From NCBI RefSeq assembly GCF_002287135.1, contig NZ_NESU01000008.1, forward strand, positions 1 to 64,000: a stretch of 64,000 bases of DNA. Direction: 5' to 3'. Shown one piece after another: positions 1-9,036 of this stretch (position 1 is the stretch's first letter; every line of letters begins with the position of its first letter). A program made the position numbers and the translations under genes. A model generated the notes under the pieces. The model was not told the DNA's origin and did no database searches. It saw only the letters and a program-made list of their open reading frames with translations. This DNA comes from Helicobacter sp. TUL. GTDB lineage: Bacteria > Campylobacterota > Campylobacteria > Campylobacterales > Helicobacteraceae.

Positions 1-579
1 TGTGCGGATACGCAGTGTTGGGATTGTAAGGCTTATAAGCTTTTTGCTTAGCTTTACACAAGCAAAGCTATATAATATACAAGCAAGCAAAATAAGTATC
101 ACAGGATAGTCTTGCCACATAATTTTTAGGACTGCTAGTGTATCATCATCTTTGAGACCAAAAATAAAAACATCAATTTTTGTATGATATGTCTTGTAAT
201 AATAAAAATTCCCAATAGCACTAAAACATACAAGGAAACTTATAAGCGCGATATAACCTAAGATAATGGTATGTCCTATATTTCTTTTAGTAGTATGAGA
301 CATATTGTGTTTGGAGCATTTTGTGTTTATAAACGATACAATTTGCACAGCATATATGAGTAGCAAAAGAGCAGCCATACCCATGCAGACTATACGAAAA
401 TCAAGTCTACTACCCATTTCATGCATAATCCATATATCTTGCATTACAGCTTGTGGGACAAAGACTACTTGCATGATTACACGCATAGCCAAAAAGCTAA
501 GCATATAAATACACACAAGACCACAAACTACAAGAAGTGCATTACTTCCTTGCAATGTTTGGTGTGTGCTAGGTTTCAT
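1..579 (-). CDS. LTA synthase-like membrane sulfatase-family protein, N-terminal part
   Basis: Partial gene running off the left edge; 193 codons are present. The ATG at 577-579 overlaps the stop of the upstream zinc-ribbon gene as ATGA, so the two are translationally coupled. The visible part is a multi-helix membrane domain: hydrophobic stretches near residues 15-40, 65-85, 105-125 and 165-185. The segment between the third and fourth helices (NFYYYKTYHTKIDVFIFG, then acidic residues) resembles the linker of LtaS/phosphoglycerol transferase-type proteins, whose extracytoplasmic alkaline-phosphatase-fold domain would lie outside the window. The family assignment rests on this pattern only; another polytopic membrane protein is possible. 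Confidence 0.6.
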   Translation of the reverse strand, partial: MKPSTHQTLQGSNALLVVCGLVCIYMLSFLAMRVIMQVVFVPQAVMQDIWIMHEMGSRLDFRIVCMGMAALLLLIYAVQIVSFINTKCSKHNMSHTTKRNIGHTIILGYIALISFLVCFSAIGNFYYYKTYHTKIDVFIFGLKDDDTLAVLKIMWQDYPVILILLACILYSFACVKLSKKLISLTIPTLRIRT

Positions 580-1310
580 TGCACACATTCTTTGTATGTT
601 TGCTTATCTGTAGGGTAGAGTATCCTACCACAATGTGGACATGTAATAATAGAATTTTCATCACAAAGCACTTCAGCATATGTGCGATCATTTAATCGTA
701 TAAAACAACCACCACACGCTTGTTTAAATACAGGCACTACACTTGTATTTTTTGCCCAACGACGAATCTTCTCATAAAAGGCAATGCTTTTCATATCTGA
801 TTGTGCAATGATGTTTTGTTTTTGTTTAAAGATTTCTTGTTGTTCTTGTTTGATAGATTCTATTGCACTTTTTGTAGATTGTTCTAATTCTGCAATAACA
901 GAATCTAGTTTTATACTATCTTCTTGTAATTGTGCAATTTGTTCATGTTTTGCTTTTTGGATTGTTTGGAGTCGTTGGATTTGTTCATTGGCAAGTGTAA
1001 GATTTTCTTTTGCAATGTCTTCTTCTACACTTAATGCACGCAATTCTTTTTCATTACGCACTTCTTGTTGTTTTTTGCTAATATCTTCTAATCGTGTAGC
1101 ATTATCATGAATAAGACGATCATTTTGTTGGATTTCATACTGAAGTTGTGTGCTTTCTTCTTGTAGTGTTTGTATGGTATGTAGTAGAGAATTCTTTTGT
1201 GCTATGTTAGCATCTAATTCTTTACGCACTTCTGTAATCTTTGGTTCTAAGCCATCAATTTGCTTATCAAGATTTGCGATTTGGATAAGTGATTGTAAAT
1301 GTTTATTCAT
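576..1310 (-). CDS. C4 zinc-ribbon coiled-coil protein, HP0958 family
   Basis: 244 aa. Roughly residues 1-180 are a long, charged, Gln/Glu-rich coiled coil. The C terminus carries a zinc ribbon with CGGC and, about 27 residues later, CPHC. This is the architecture of H. pylori HP0958, which is known to stabilise sigma-54 (RpoN) and flaA mRNA and so to support flagellar synthesis. The gene follows a Nif3-like gene (the HP0959 type) at 15 bp, as in H. pylori, which supports orthology. It overlaps the next gene by 4 bp. The regulatory role is inferred from the family and not visible in the sequence. Confidence 0.85.
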   Translation of the reverse strand: MNKHLQSLIQIANLDKQIDGLEPKITEVRKELDANIAQKNSLLHTIQTLQEESTQLQYEIQQNDRLIHDNATRLEDISKKQQEVRNEKELRALSVEEDIAKENLTLANEQIQRLQTIQKAKHEQIAQLQEDSIKLDSVIAELEQSTKSAIESIKQEQQEIFKQKQNIIAQSDMKSIAFYEKIRRWAKNTSVVPVFKQACGGCFIRLNDRTYAEVLCDENSIITCPHCGRILYPTDKQTYKECVQ

Positions 1311-1325
1311 TGAAAGTCCTTTGTG

Positions 1326-2111
1326 TTAAATGTGTGCAATAGGATTTTTATAGTCTGTAATTATAGCTTGATATTGAGAGGATTTTAAGAGTGAATCAAG
1401 GATTTTAGTGAAATATTTTTCACTCTCATAATGTGGAATGTCTATGAGGCTAAGCCCAAGTGATTTGGCAATCATTGCATCATGGTATTTGAGATCGCCA
1501 CTAATAAGCAGGCTATTTGGGAGGTTGAGACTTGCAATGTTGGAAATTTCGCTAAACCCACTGCCACAAATGACAAAAATATGTTCGATATATTCACTTG
1601 CTTGAGTTATGCGGAGGGTTTCTAAATGAAGCTTAGCTTTGATAGATTGAGCAAGGTCGCTAAAGCGTGTTTTTTGTATGCTACCAGAGCAGTATAAGTC
1701 GTGTTGGTTGAAATCTGAAAATCCTAGAATCTTTTGCGTAAAGTATTCATTAAGGTGGCTTTTATCAAAGTTTGTGTGCATAGCGATTAACGCACAATTT
1801 TTGGCAATAAGTTCTTGTGCAATATTGCAAGGATATGTAGCGACATTAAAATTTTTGATAGGCTTAAAAAAAAGTGGGTGGTGCGTGATGATAAGGCTAT
1901 TGTTTTTCACAGATTGTGCAAGTTCAAGCGTTGCTTCAAGGGCGATGTAAATATCGCTAAATTCTTGTGAAAATGAGCCTAGATTTAGCCCAGAATTATC
2001 CCAAGATTCTTGTGTGTTAAATGGTGAGGTAAAATCGCACACATAATACAAATATGCCACGCTGTGTCTGTTGTGATTGGTGTTGTTTTGAGTTTGTGTG
2101 GTTGTATTCAT
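1326..2111 (-). CDS. Nif3-like dinuclear metal centre protein (YbgI/HP0959 family)
   Basis: 261 aa. Metal-binding family motifs are visible: WDNSGLNLG near the N terminus, ITHHPLFF around residue 75, MHTNFD near 110, and the C-terminal GDLKYHD...HYESE block with His and Glu ligands. The length matches Nif3/YbgI proteins, which form toroidal hexamers with two bound metal ions. The biochemical role is poorly defined; some members have been annotated as GTP cyclohydrolase I type 2 homologues. It is the first gene of the pair with the zinc-ribbon gene, separated by 15 bp. The start is followed by a Thr/Gln/Asn-rich stretch, so a start slightly further in cannot be excluded. Confidence 0.85.
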   Translation of the reverse strand: MNTTTQTQNNTNHNRHSVAYLYYVCDFTSPFNTQESWDNSGLNLGSFSQEFSDIYIALEATLELAQSVKNNSLIITHHPLFFKPIKNFNVATYPCNIAQELIAKNCALIAMHTNFDKSHLNEYFTQKILGFSDFNQHDLYCSGSIQKTRFSDLAQSIKAKLHLETLRITQASEYIEHIFVICGSGFSEISNIASLNLPNSLLISGDLKYHDAMIAKSLGLSLIDIPHYESEKYFTKILDSLLKSSQYQAIITDYKNPIAHI

Positions 2112-2129
2112 ATAAGTTCCTTTAGTGTT

Positions 2130-3947
2130 TTATTCGTGCTCTAAGTCATCAAGTATTTCTTCTTTATGCTCTGCGTTTTCTGCTTCTTGTTGGTTTTGCA
2201 TAAGCCAAGAAATTTTATAGATTTTGCTTACTGCTTTGATGATCTCTTTGCCCATATTACTAGCAAATGCGATGTCATTGAGTAGTGAAGTAGCATAGTT
2301 TGCTGAAACTTTATCTTCTATGATGATTTTTTCTACCCTATTGAGTGCGCGTTTATCAAATTGCTTGAGGGCTTTTCGCTCTTGTTTTAGAATCTCAACA
2401 ATCTTTTGATACTCAACAGATTCTAAAAATTTTAGCGATTCGATTTTTGCAAGAAGTTGGGCAATTTGGATTCGGATAAGGTTGTATTCTTGTGCGATAT
2501 GAGGATTAGGACTTGTGGCATTTTTTTTGAGATTTTTTTCCAAAAGAATCATATTTTTGGTAGCTTCGGCGAGATTTCTTGCGCTGACATTGGCTTCATT
2601 GCTAATCTTTATAAAACTTTCTTGGTTTATATGTGTTTGGGCTTTGGTGCTAAAGTCAATGATTGCATCAAAGAGAACCTTTACTCTGTGGTGATACAAA
2701 TCATTGACATTGCTTTGATCGCTATACCATTTTTTGGCTAGTAGCGTATCTTTTGGGAGATTGGCGCAAATATCTGATCGTGAAAATCCCAAAGAATGTG
2801 CAATAACACTAAAGACATTATCATAGAGGTGTTTTACTTCATTGATAAGTGCTTGGGTTGCTGTCATTGGGTAGTCGATGATATTTGGATTAAGGTAAAT
2901 AGGTGCGTCCATATCCGCAGGTTTTTTGCTTTTTATAAATGTGTTGGCAAACTTTACAAACACTTGAATATAGGGCGTCATAATAAAAACCGCAAGGGCA
3001 TTATAAAATGTATGAAAAACCGCAATTTTTAGGGCATAATCTTGATCGCTTATGCCACTAAGATCACTTATGAGATTCACAATGCTTTTGAAATAGGACA
3101 AAAAGATAAGCGAGATGAGTGCAATAATGAGATTAAAAATCGTATTGGTGATTGCAAGTTTTTTGCCCTCTAGATTCGAGCCAAAAGACGCAACAAGTGC
3201 TGTAACAACACCACCAACATTTGTGCCTATCACAAGTCCTAATGCATTATCGTATGTGATTGTCCCTGTGCTAAGGGCAGAGATGATGATAGTGAGTGTC
3301 GCAAAACTTGATTGCACAATAGAAGTGATAATAATCCCAGCCATAACAAAAATAAAGAGATCTTTTGGGCTACCACTTCCATATGCGCTTAGATCAAGTG
3401 CGTCTTTGTAGCCTTCAAAGCCACTTTTGATATACGCGATACCCAAGAAAAAAAAGCCAATCCCAGCAAAAATATGCCCTAAAGACTTGATATTTTTGTC
3501 CTTTTGAAAAACAAGCATAATGGCAAGAACAATAAGAGGCATAGCAATGGTTGCAATATCCATTTTCATACCAACCCCAGCAATGATCCAGCCACCTGTA
3601 GTCGTGCCTAGATTTGCCCCAAAGACAATGCCAATGGCTTGAGCAAGACTGATTAACCCAGCAGACAAAAATGAAATAGAAATGATTGTAACAAGTGTGG
3701 AGCTTTGCATAAGGATTGTTGTAACAATCCCAAAGAGTAGGGCTTTTATCTTGCTATTAGTCCATTTGGTAAGAATATTTTCTAAGATTCCACCGCTAAA
3801 GCCTTTAAAGCCATTTTCCAAAAAAATCATACCAAACAAAAACACCCCAATCCCTGCAAAAATCTCTGTCAAAGAGGGATCGAAACTCATCAAATAAATC
3901 GCGATGATACATACAATGGGTAGCCAGAGTTTTTTAAGTGTTTGCAT
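2130..3947 (-). CDS. Na+/phosphate cotransporter family protein with PhoU-like tail
   Basis: 605 aa inner-membrane protein. Two inverted Na/Pi repeats are visible, each with a QSS motif (QSSTLVTI and QSSFATLTII) and a glycine-rich loop (GANLGTTTGG and GTNVGGVV). About nine to ten hydrophobic segments fill residues 1-340. The C-terminal 230 residues are helical and charged, as in the PhoU-like domain of bacterial NptA/YjbB-type proteins. The expected activity is sodium-driven phosphate movement; direction is not deducible. It is 18 bp upstream of the Nif3-like gene and may share its transcript. Confidence 0.85.
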   Translation of the reverse strand: MQTLKKLWLPIVCIIAIYLMSFDPSLTEIFAGIGVFLFGMIFLENGFKGFSGGILENILTKWTNSKIKALLFGIVTTILMQSSTLVTIISISFLSAGLISLAQAIGIVFGANLGTTTGGWIIAGVGMKMDIATIAMPLIVLAIMLVFQKDKNIKSLGHIFAGIGFFFLGIAYIKSGFEGYKDALDLSAYGSGSPKDLFIFVMAGIIITSIVQSSFATLTIIISALSTGTITYDNALGLVIGTNVGGVVTALVASFGSNLEGKKLAITNTIFNLIIALISLIFLSYFKSIVNLISDLSGISDQDYALKIAVFHTFYNALAVFIMTPYIQVFVKFANTFIKSKKPADMDAPIYLNPNIIDYPMTATQALINEVKHLYDNVFSVIAHSLGFSRSDICANLPKDTLLAKKWYSDQSNVNDLYHHRVKVLFDAIIDFSTKAQTHINQESFIKISNEANVSARNLAEATKNMILLEKNLKKNATSPNPHIAQEYNLIRIQIAQLLAKIESLKFLESVEYQKIVEILKQERKALKQFDKRALNRVEKIIIEDKVSANYATSLLNDIAFASNMGKEIIKAVSKIYKISWLMQNQQEAENAEHKEEILDDLEHE

Positions 3948-4030
3948 AAATTTCCTTAGGGTTTTACACAGATTTTACGAAAGCTTTTGTATTATATTCT
4001 AAAAAACTTTAAATTCTCTAAGGTCGTTAT

Positions 4031-5131
4031 ATGCGCAAACTTTTTCATCTTTCTCACGCACCTATTGATTTTTATTTTCATCCAAGTATTCGGGATTTTG
4101 TTGTGCGTGAGATTCCATTGTATGAGGCGAGTGGTGTGGGGGAACATATCTTGGTGCTTGTGCGCAAAAAAGGACTAAGCACATTTGAAATGGTAGAGAT
4201 TCTCAGTAATGTTTTGGGGATTAAGTCCGCACAGATTGGGTATGCTGGACTAAAGGACAAACACGCTACCACATATCAGTATATTTCAATTCCGCGGAGT
4301 TGTGAATCTAAGCTTCATAATCCAATACTTCAAGAGCGTGGATTAAAGGTGCTAGAGTGCAGAGCGCATACCAATAAATTGCGAGTGGGTCATCTCAAAG
4401 GCAATAGTTTTTTTATGAGGCTAAAAAAGATTACTCCCATTGAGGCGCAAAAGGCTATCAATGCACTTGAGATTCTAAAACTTAGCGGTTTTGCAAATTA
4501 TTTTGGTGATCAGCGTTTTGGTAGAGATGGGGATAATTATCAGGAAGGTGAAAAAATCCTTGAAAATTTGCGTAATGTGCGCAACAAAAAAATTGCGCGT
4601 TTTTTGGTTTCGGCGTATCAAAGTCATTTGTTTAATCTGTGGCTTATAGAGCGTATGCGTCTTAATGCGATTATAGAATCTTGCACGCTTAAGGAGCTTG
4701 TGGGCAATACGCATAATTATGGTGTGCTAGATTCTGTGCTACATAACAAAGAAATGTTGCATATGCTAAAAGATCAAGCGCAGTTTTTTAAATTACTGCC
4801 CGGTGATGTGGGGTTGCATTATCCTTATGGCAAGACATTTGTTATTGATGATGTGATGCGTGAGAGTGAGCGTTTTTGTGCAAGACAAATCGCTCCAAGC
4901 GGTGCACTATATGGTAAGAAGCTTTTTGCCCCACAAGGAATGGCTTTAGAGATTGAGCAATCGTTTGTAGATTCACGACTACAAGAGACTGGAAGTAGGC
5001 GATATGCGTGGGTATGGGCGCAGGATATAAGCTATACATATAAGCCTGAAGTAGCGCAGTTTGAGCTTTATTTTACATTGCCAAAAGGGAGTTATGCCAC
5101 GATTTTCTTAGAAACCCTAAAAAATGCCTAA
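4031..5131 (+). CDS. truD: tRNA pseudouridine(13) synthase TruD
   Basis: 366 aa. TruD hallmarks are present: a phosphate/RNA contact region VREIPLYEASG, the catalytic block IGYAGLKDKHATTYQYISI (nucleophilic Asp of the GxKDK motif near residue 78) and NYFGDQRFG downstream. It modifies U13 of tRNAs. The start at 4031 puts the conserved N terminus immediately after Met; an earlier ATG at 3987 is in another frame. The gene is monocistronic, divergent from the Na/Pi gene and convergent with uvrA, and its stop codon lies inside a strong hairpin. Confidence 0.93.
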   Translation: MRKLFHLSHAPIDFYFHPSIRDFVVREIPLYEASGVGEHILVLVRKKGLSTFEMVEILSNVLGIKSAQIGYAGLKDKHATTYQYISIPRSCESKLHNPILQERGLKVLECRAHTNKLRVGHLKGNSFFMRLKKITPIEAQKAINALEILKLSGFANYFGDQRFGRDGDNYQEGEKILENLRNVRNKKIARFLVSAYQSHLFNLWLIERMRLNAIIESCTLKELVGNTHNYGVLDSVLHNKEMLHMLKDQAQFFKLLPGDVGLHYPYGKTFVIDDVMRESERFCARQIAPSGALYGKKLFAPQGMALEIEQSFVDSRLQETGSRRYAWVWAQDISYTYKPEVAQFELYFTLPKGSYATIFLETLKNA

Positions 5132-5156
5132 ACTCCCATATCTATGGGTAGTTTAG
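5128..5156. terminator. Hairpin terminator between truD and uvrA
   Basis: CTAAACT-CCCATA, a two-base TC loop and TATGGG-T-AGTTTAG form a 13-bp stem with one bulged T. It is followed on the plus strand by T-rich sequence. It contains the stop codons of both convergent genes and could terminate both transcripts; the T-run favours the plus-strand direction. Confidence 0.7.
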
Positions 5157-7996
5157 TGTTTTTGTTTTTTATGTGTGTCTAGGATATGCAATTCAGATTC
5201 TAAAAATTTACCCGTATAGCTTCCGCTTTTTTTGTGATTTTTTGCAATGGCTTTTGGTGTCCCACAATCCACGATTTTTCCACCTTTATCACCACCTTCT
5301 GGTCCTATGTCGATGATATAGTCTGCATTTTTGATAAGATCTAGGTTGTGTTCAATCACAATAACACTATTGCCAAGCTCCACAAAATGGTGCAAAACTT
5401 TCGTTAGTCGATCGACATCGGCAAAATGTAACCCTGTCGTTGGTTCATCAAGGATATAGAGTGTTTTACCTGTGTCTTTGCGACTAAGTTCTTTTGCAAG
5501 TTTGACGCGTTGGGCTTCCCCACCACTTAGGGTGAGTGCATTTTGTCCTAATGTGATATAGCCTAGTCCCACGGCTTTTAGAGTGGCGAGTTGGGAGGCA
5601 ATTTTTGGGATTTTGGCAAAAAATTCTAACGCCTCATTAACATTCATCGCCAATACATCAGCGATATTTTTGTCTTTGTATGTGATTTCAAGCGTTTGAG
5701 GGTTATATTTTTTGCCATTACACGCATCACATTTGACCATAACATCAGGCAAAAAGTGCATTTCAATTTTGATTTCCCCTTCACCTTGGCATTTCTCACA
5801 ACGCCCTCCCTTGACATTAAAGCTAAAGCGTCCCACATTATAACCGCGCAGTTTAGATTCTTTGACTTCACTAAAGAGTGTGCGGATATGATCCATAACG
5901 CCTGTGTATGTCGCGGGATTGCTTCTTGGGGTGCGTCCTATAGGCGTCTGGTCAAGGTATATGACTTTATCAAGCTGATCTAATCCTTGTATTTCCACGC
6001 CATCGCATTTGTGAATCTTTTTGGCATTATTGAGGATTTCTTGAGCCGTTGGGAGAAGCGTTTGGAGGATAAGAGAGCTTTTGCCACTGCCACTTACACC
6101 TGTTACACATACAAAATTTGCAAGCGGAATTTTGAGGCTTAAATTTTTGATATTATTAATATTTACATTTTTGATTTCAAGCCATTTTTCTTGGATTCTG
6201 TTGTGGCGATGATCAATGCAAATGTCGTTATTGAGGTAGCGAGCAGTGAGGCTTGTAGCTTTGAGCAGTGCGTTTTTATCGCCACTAAAGACAACTTCCC
6301 CACCTTGCACGCCTGCACCCGGACCTATATCCACAATAAAATCTGCATGTAAAATCGTTTCTTTATCATGTTCTACGACTATTACACTATTGCCTTTTTC
6401 TTGCAAGGATCGCAATGTCTTAATAAGGCGTAGTGTGTCGCGTTCGTGCAAACCAATACTTGGCTCATCAAGGACATACATCACACCTGTAAGCCCACTA
6501 CCGATTTGACTTGCTATGCGTATGCGTTGGGATTCTCCCCCGCTTATTGTGCGTGCATCACGCCCCAAGCTTAAATATCCAAGCCCTACATCATCAAGAA
6601 AATACAAGCGTTCAAGAATTTCTTTGAGGATAGGCGCGGCGATGAGCTGTTGTTGGGCATTTAAATAGGTGAAATTTGTAGGTGTATTAAAGAATGCATA
6701 ACTTTGCTCTATAGGCAAATCAATAATATCACCTATCCCTAATCCCGCAACCTTTACATGCAAAGATGGAGCGTTTAGACGATGTCCTTTGCATGCTGGA
6801 CACACTTTTTCAGTCGTATAATCCGCAAGTTCTCGTTCATCTTTAAACATATCATAGGCAATTTGGACAATGCCTTTCCATGGGCGCTCTAGCTTACTAT
6901 TTTTCCATGTGAAAGTAACTGGCGTTGGGCAACCATAGAGGATATAATTTTGCGCTTGTGAATCTAGCTCCTCAAAGCTTTGATTAGGGTCAATCTTTTG
7001 TGCTTGACAAAATCCATGAAAAAGCTCGGCATAGTAGCTACGATTGTAACCAAAGATTGCTTTTATACCACCTTTTTTGAGTGGCTGGGATTTATCAAGG
7101 ATTTTTTTTAGATCAATGGTATATTTTACGCCTAATCCTAAGCATTCTGGACAAGCACCCTTAGGAGAGTTAAAGCTAAAGCTTAGGGGTTCGAGTTCTT
7201 CAAAGCTTACCTTGCATTTAAAGCACGCAAAATGTTCGCTGTAGTGAATATGGTGGATTTTTTCATCAATGAGCTGTTCTATTTCAACTTCACCATAGGA
7301 TTCTTTAAGCGCTCTTTCTAGGGCTTGTGCGATACGCGTGTGATTTTTTTCTTCTAATCTTGCACGATCGATGACAACTTTTATAGTATGTTTTTTGTGT
7401 TTGGCAAGTTCAATATCTTCATCTAAACGCACCATAACACCATCAATCTGTGCGCGGACATAGCCTTTTTGTCGCAAAGTTTCTATCTTATCAGCAAAGC
7501 TTCCCTTTTTTTCCTTGATAATAGGAGCAAGGATTGTAAGCTGTGTATTTTCTGGTAACTGCAAGACTTGCGCGATAATATCAGTTTGACTCATATGCGA
7601 GATTGGCTCACCACACAAATGGCAGTGTTGTTTTCCCACACGCGCATACAAAAGGCGTAGATAATCATAAATTTCTGTGATTGTTCCAACCGTGGAGCGT
7701 GGGTTTTTTGATGTGGTTTTTTGATCGATAGCAATAGCTGGAGTTAGCCCCTCAATCTTATCAACATTTGGTTTTCCCACCTTATCAAGAAATTGTCGCG
7801 CATAACTTGAGAGAGATTCTATATAGCGTCTTTGTCCTTCTGCATAAAGTGTGTCAAAGGCGAGGGTGGATTTACCACTACCGCTCAAACCCGTGAAAAC
7901 AACAAGTTGATTTTTTGGGACATCAAGATGAATATTTTTGAGATTATTTTCTCTAGCTCCTTGAATGTGGATAAAGTTTTTACTATCGTTATTCAT
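5153..7996 (-). CDS. uvrA: Excinuclease ABC subunit UvrA
   Basis: 947 aa, normal length. Two ABC ATPase halves are visible: Walker A GLSGSGKSTLAF near residue 36 and GVSGSGKSSLIL near 640, each with an ABC signature (SGGESQRI and SGGEAQRV) and an H-loop (VVEHD, VIEHN). CxxC zinc modules are present, including the CEKCQGEG...CDACNGK module of the second half. UvrA dimers scan DNA for bulky lesions and load UvrB in nucleotide excision repair. It is transcribed alone. Confidence 0.97.
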   Translation of the reverse strand: MNNDSKNFIHIQGARENNLKNIHLDVPKNQLVVFTGLSGSGKSTLAFDTLYAEGQRRYIESLSSYARQFLDKVGKPNVDKIEGLTPAIAIDQKTTSKNPRSTVGTITEIYDYLRLLYARVGKQHCHLCGEPISHMSQTDIIAQVLQLPENTQLTILAPIIKEKKGSFADKIETLRQKGYVRAQIDGVMVRLDEDIELAKHKKHTIKVVIDRARLEEKNHTRIAQALERALKESYGEVEIEQLIDEKIHHIHYSEHFACFKCKVSFEELEPLSFSFNSPKGACPECLGLGVKYTIDLKKILDKSQPLKKGGIKAIFGYNRSYYAELFHGFCQAQKIDPNQSFEELDSQAQNYILYGCPTPVTFTWKNSKLERPWKGIVQIAYDMFKDERELADYTTEKVCPACKGHRLNAPSLHVKVAGLGIGDIIDLPIEQSYAFFNTPTNFTYLNAQQQLIAAPILKEILERLYFLDDVGLGYLSLGRDARTISGGESQRIRIASQIGSGLTGVMYVLDEPSIGLHERDTLRLIKTLRSLQEKGNSVIVVEHDKETILHADFIVDIGPGAGVQGGEVVFSGDKNALLKATSLTARYLNNDICIDHRHNRIQEKWLEIKNVNINNIKNLSLKIPLANFVCVTGVSGSGKSSLILQTLLPTAQEILNNAKKIHKCDGVEIQGLDQLDKVIYLDQTPIGRTPRSNPATYTGVMDHIRTLFSEVKESKLRGYNVGRFSFNVKGGRCEKCQGEGEIKIEMHFLPDVMVKCDACNGKKYNPQTLEITYKDKNIADVLAMNVNEALEFFAKIPKIASQLATLKAVGLGYITLGQNALTLSGGEAQRVKLAKELSRKDTGKTLYILDEPTTGLHFADVDRLTKVLHHFVELGNSVIVIEHNLDLIKNADYIIDIGPEGGDKGGKIVDCGTPKAIAKNHKKSGSYTGKFLESELHILDTHKKQKH

Positions 7997-8103
7997 TGAT
8001 ATGTCCTAAAAGAGAATTTTGGCGGCATTATAGCATTTGGATAGTAAAAAATGGGCTTTTGTGAATCTAGACTTGTTGTGTGAAGTGTGTGTGGGGTTTG
8101 GTA

Positions 8104-8958
8104 TTAGCTTGAGAAAAGATCACAAAGGGTGGTTGTTTGCGTTGTGGTATTAGATTCTGAAGTATGTGTGTTGGTGTGTAAGATTCTCTGTGGGTGCGTG
8201 TAGATATTGCAAGCACCATTGCGTGCAAAGCCAACAAGCGTGATACCTAAAAGCTGTGCGGATTTAATCCCAAGTTCAGTTGTGGCAGATCGAGAAATAA
8301 CAATCGCAATATCATGCATAGCTGCTTTGATAACCATTTCCATAGAAAGACGCCCACTTACGATAAGCACCGCCCTAGAAGTGTCGATATTTTGTAATCT
8401 TGCTTTGCCCACGACTTTATCAATCGCATTATGACGCCCAACATCTTGGCTAATGATGTCGCTTTCATCTTCTAAGACTAGCATTGCTTTGTGGACACAA
8501 CCTGTAGATTCAAAAAGTTGGCTTGGTGCTTCAAATCTTGTGATGAGATTCCAAAGTCTTTTTATAGGCAATTGCACTTTGGTAGAAATAAACTTTTCGA
8601 CAATCTTGCCCTCAAAATTTGCACTCACGCCCACGCAACAACCAGAAGTTAGTGTCTTTTCGTGAAAGAGGTTTTGTATATTTTGTTCGTTAATGTGTGC
8701 TTGTATATGCACACTCAAGCCATCTTGTGCAATTTCAACACTCTGTATATCATGTATAGATTCTATGACGCCTTCACTCATCAAAAAACCCACTGCATAG
8801 GCATCTTGATCTTGTGGTAGAGACATACTTGAGAGGAGTTTTTTGCCATTGAGATAAAGCGCGATTCGTTGTTCGCGTATGACGCAATCTTGTATATGTT
8901 CTTGCCTACCATCTTTATAGAGTCTTGTGATAGGTATTGTTTTGGTAAATTCTTGCAC
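8104..8958 (-). CDS. fdhD: Formate dehydrogenase accessory sulfurtransferase FdhD
   Basis: 284 aa. The family motif TSGCCVGVS lies near residue 105 (the catalytic cysteine pair). The downstream blocks STGCVHKAML, DVGRHNAIDKVVGKA and SGRLSMEMVIKAA are typical of FdhD. The protein passes sulfur from IscS to the molybdenum/tungsten bis-MGD cofactor of formate dehydrogenase. It is the last gene of the fdh operon, separated from fdhC by 78 bp that hold a perfect hairpin. The Thr/Ser-rich C-terminal 25 residues look non-conserved. Confidence 0.95.
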   Translation of the reverse strand: MQEFTKTIPITRLYKDGRQEHIQDCVIREQRIALYLNGKKLLSSMSLPQDQDAYAVGFLMSEGVIESIHDIQSVEIAQDGLSVHIQAHINEQNIQNLFHEKTLTSGCCVGVSANFEGKIVEKFISTKVQLPIKRLWNLITRFEAPSQLFESTGCVHKAMLVLEDESDIISQDVGRHNAIDKVVGKARLQNIDTSRAVLIVSGRLSMEMVIKAAMHDIAIVISRSATTELGIKSAQLLGITLVGFARNGACNIYTHPQRILHTNTHTSESNTTTQTTTLCDLFSS

Positions 8959-9006
8959 TCTATCTCCCTAAAAAATCAAAAGAATATTTGTAAGAATGAG
9001 GTAGTG

Positions 9007-9033
9007 AGTATGCTAGATTTTCTCTAGCATACT
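9007..9033 (-). terminator. Perfect intercistronic hairpin between fdhC and fdhD
   Basis: AGTATGCTAGA and TCTAGCATACT form an 11-bp uninterrupted stem around a 5-base loop, 4 bp after the fdhC stop. No T-run follows in the direction of transcription, so it is more likely an mRNA-end stabiliser, processing site or partial attenuator than a full terminator. It would separate the structural fdh genes from the accessory fdhD. Confidence 0.5.
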
Positions 9034-9036
9034 GCA

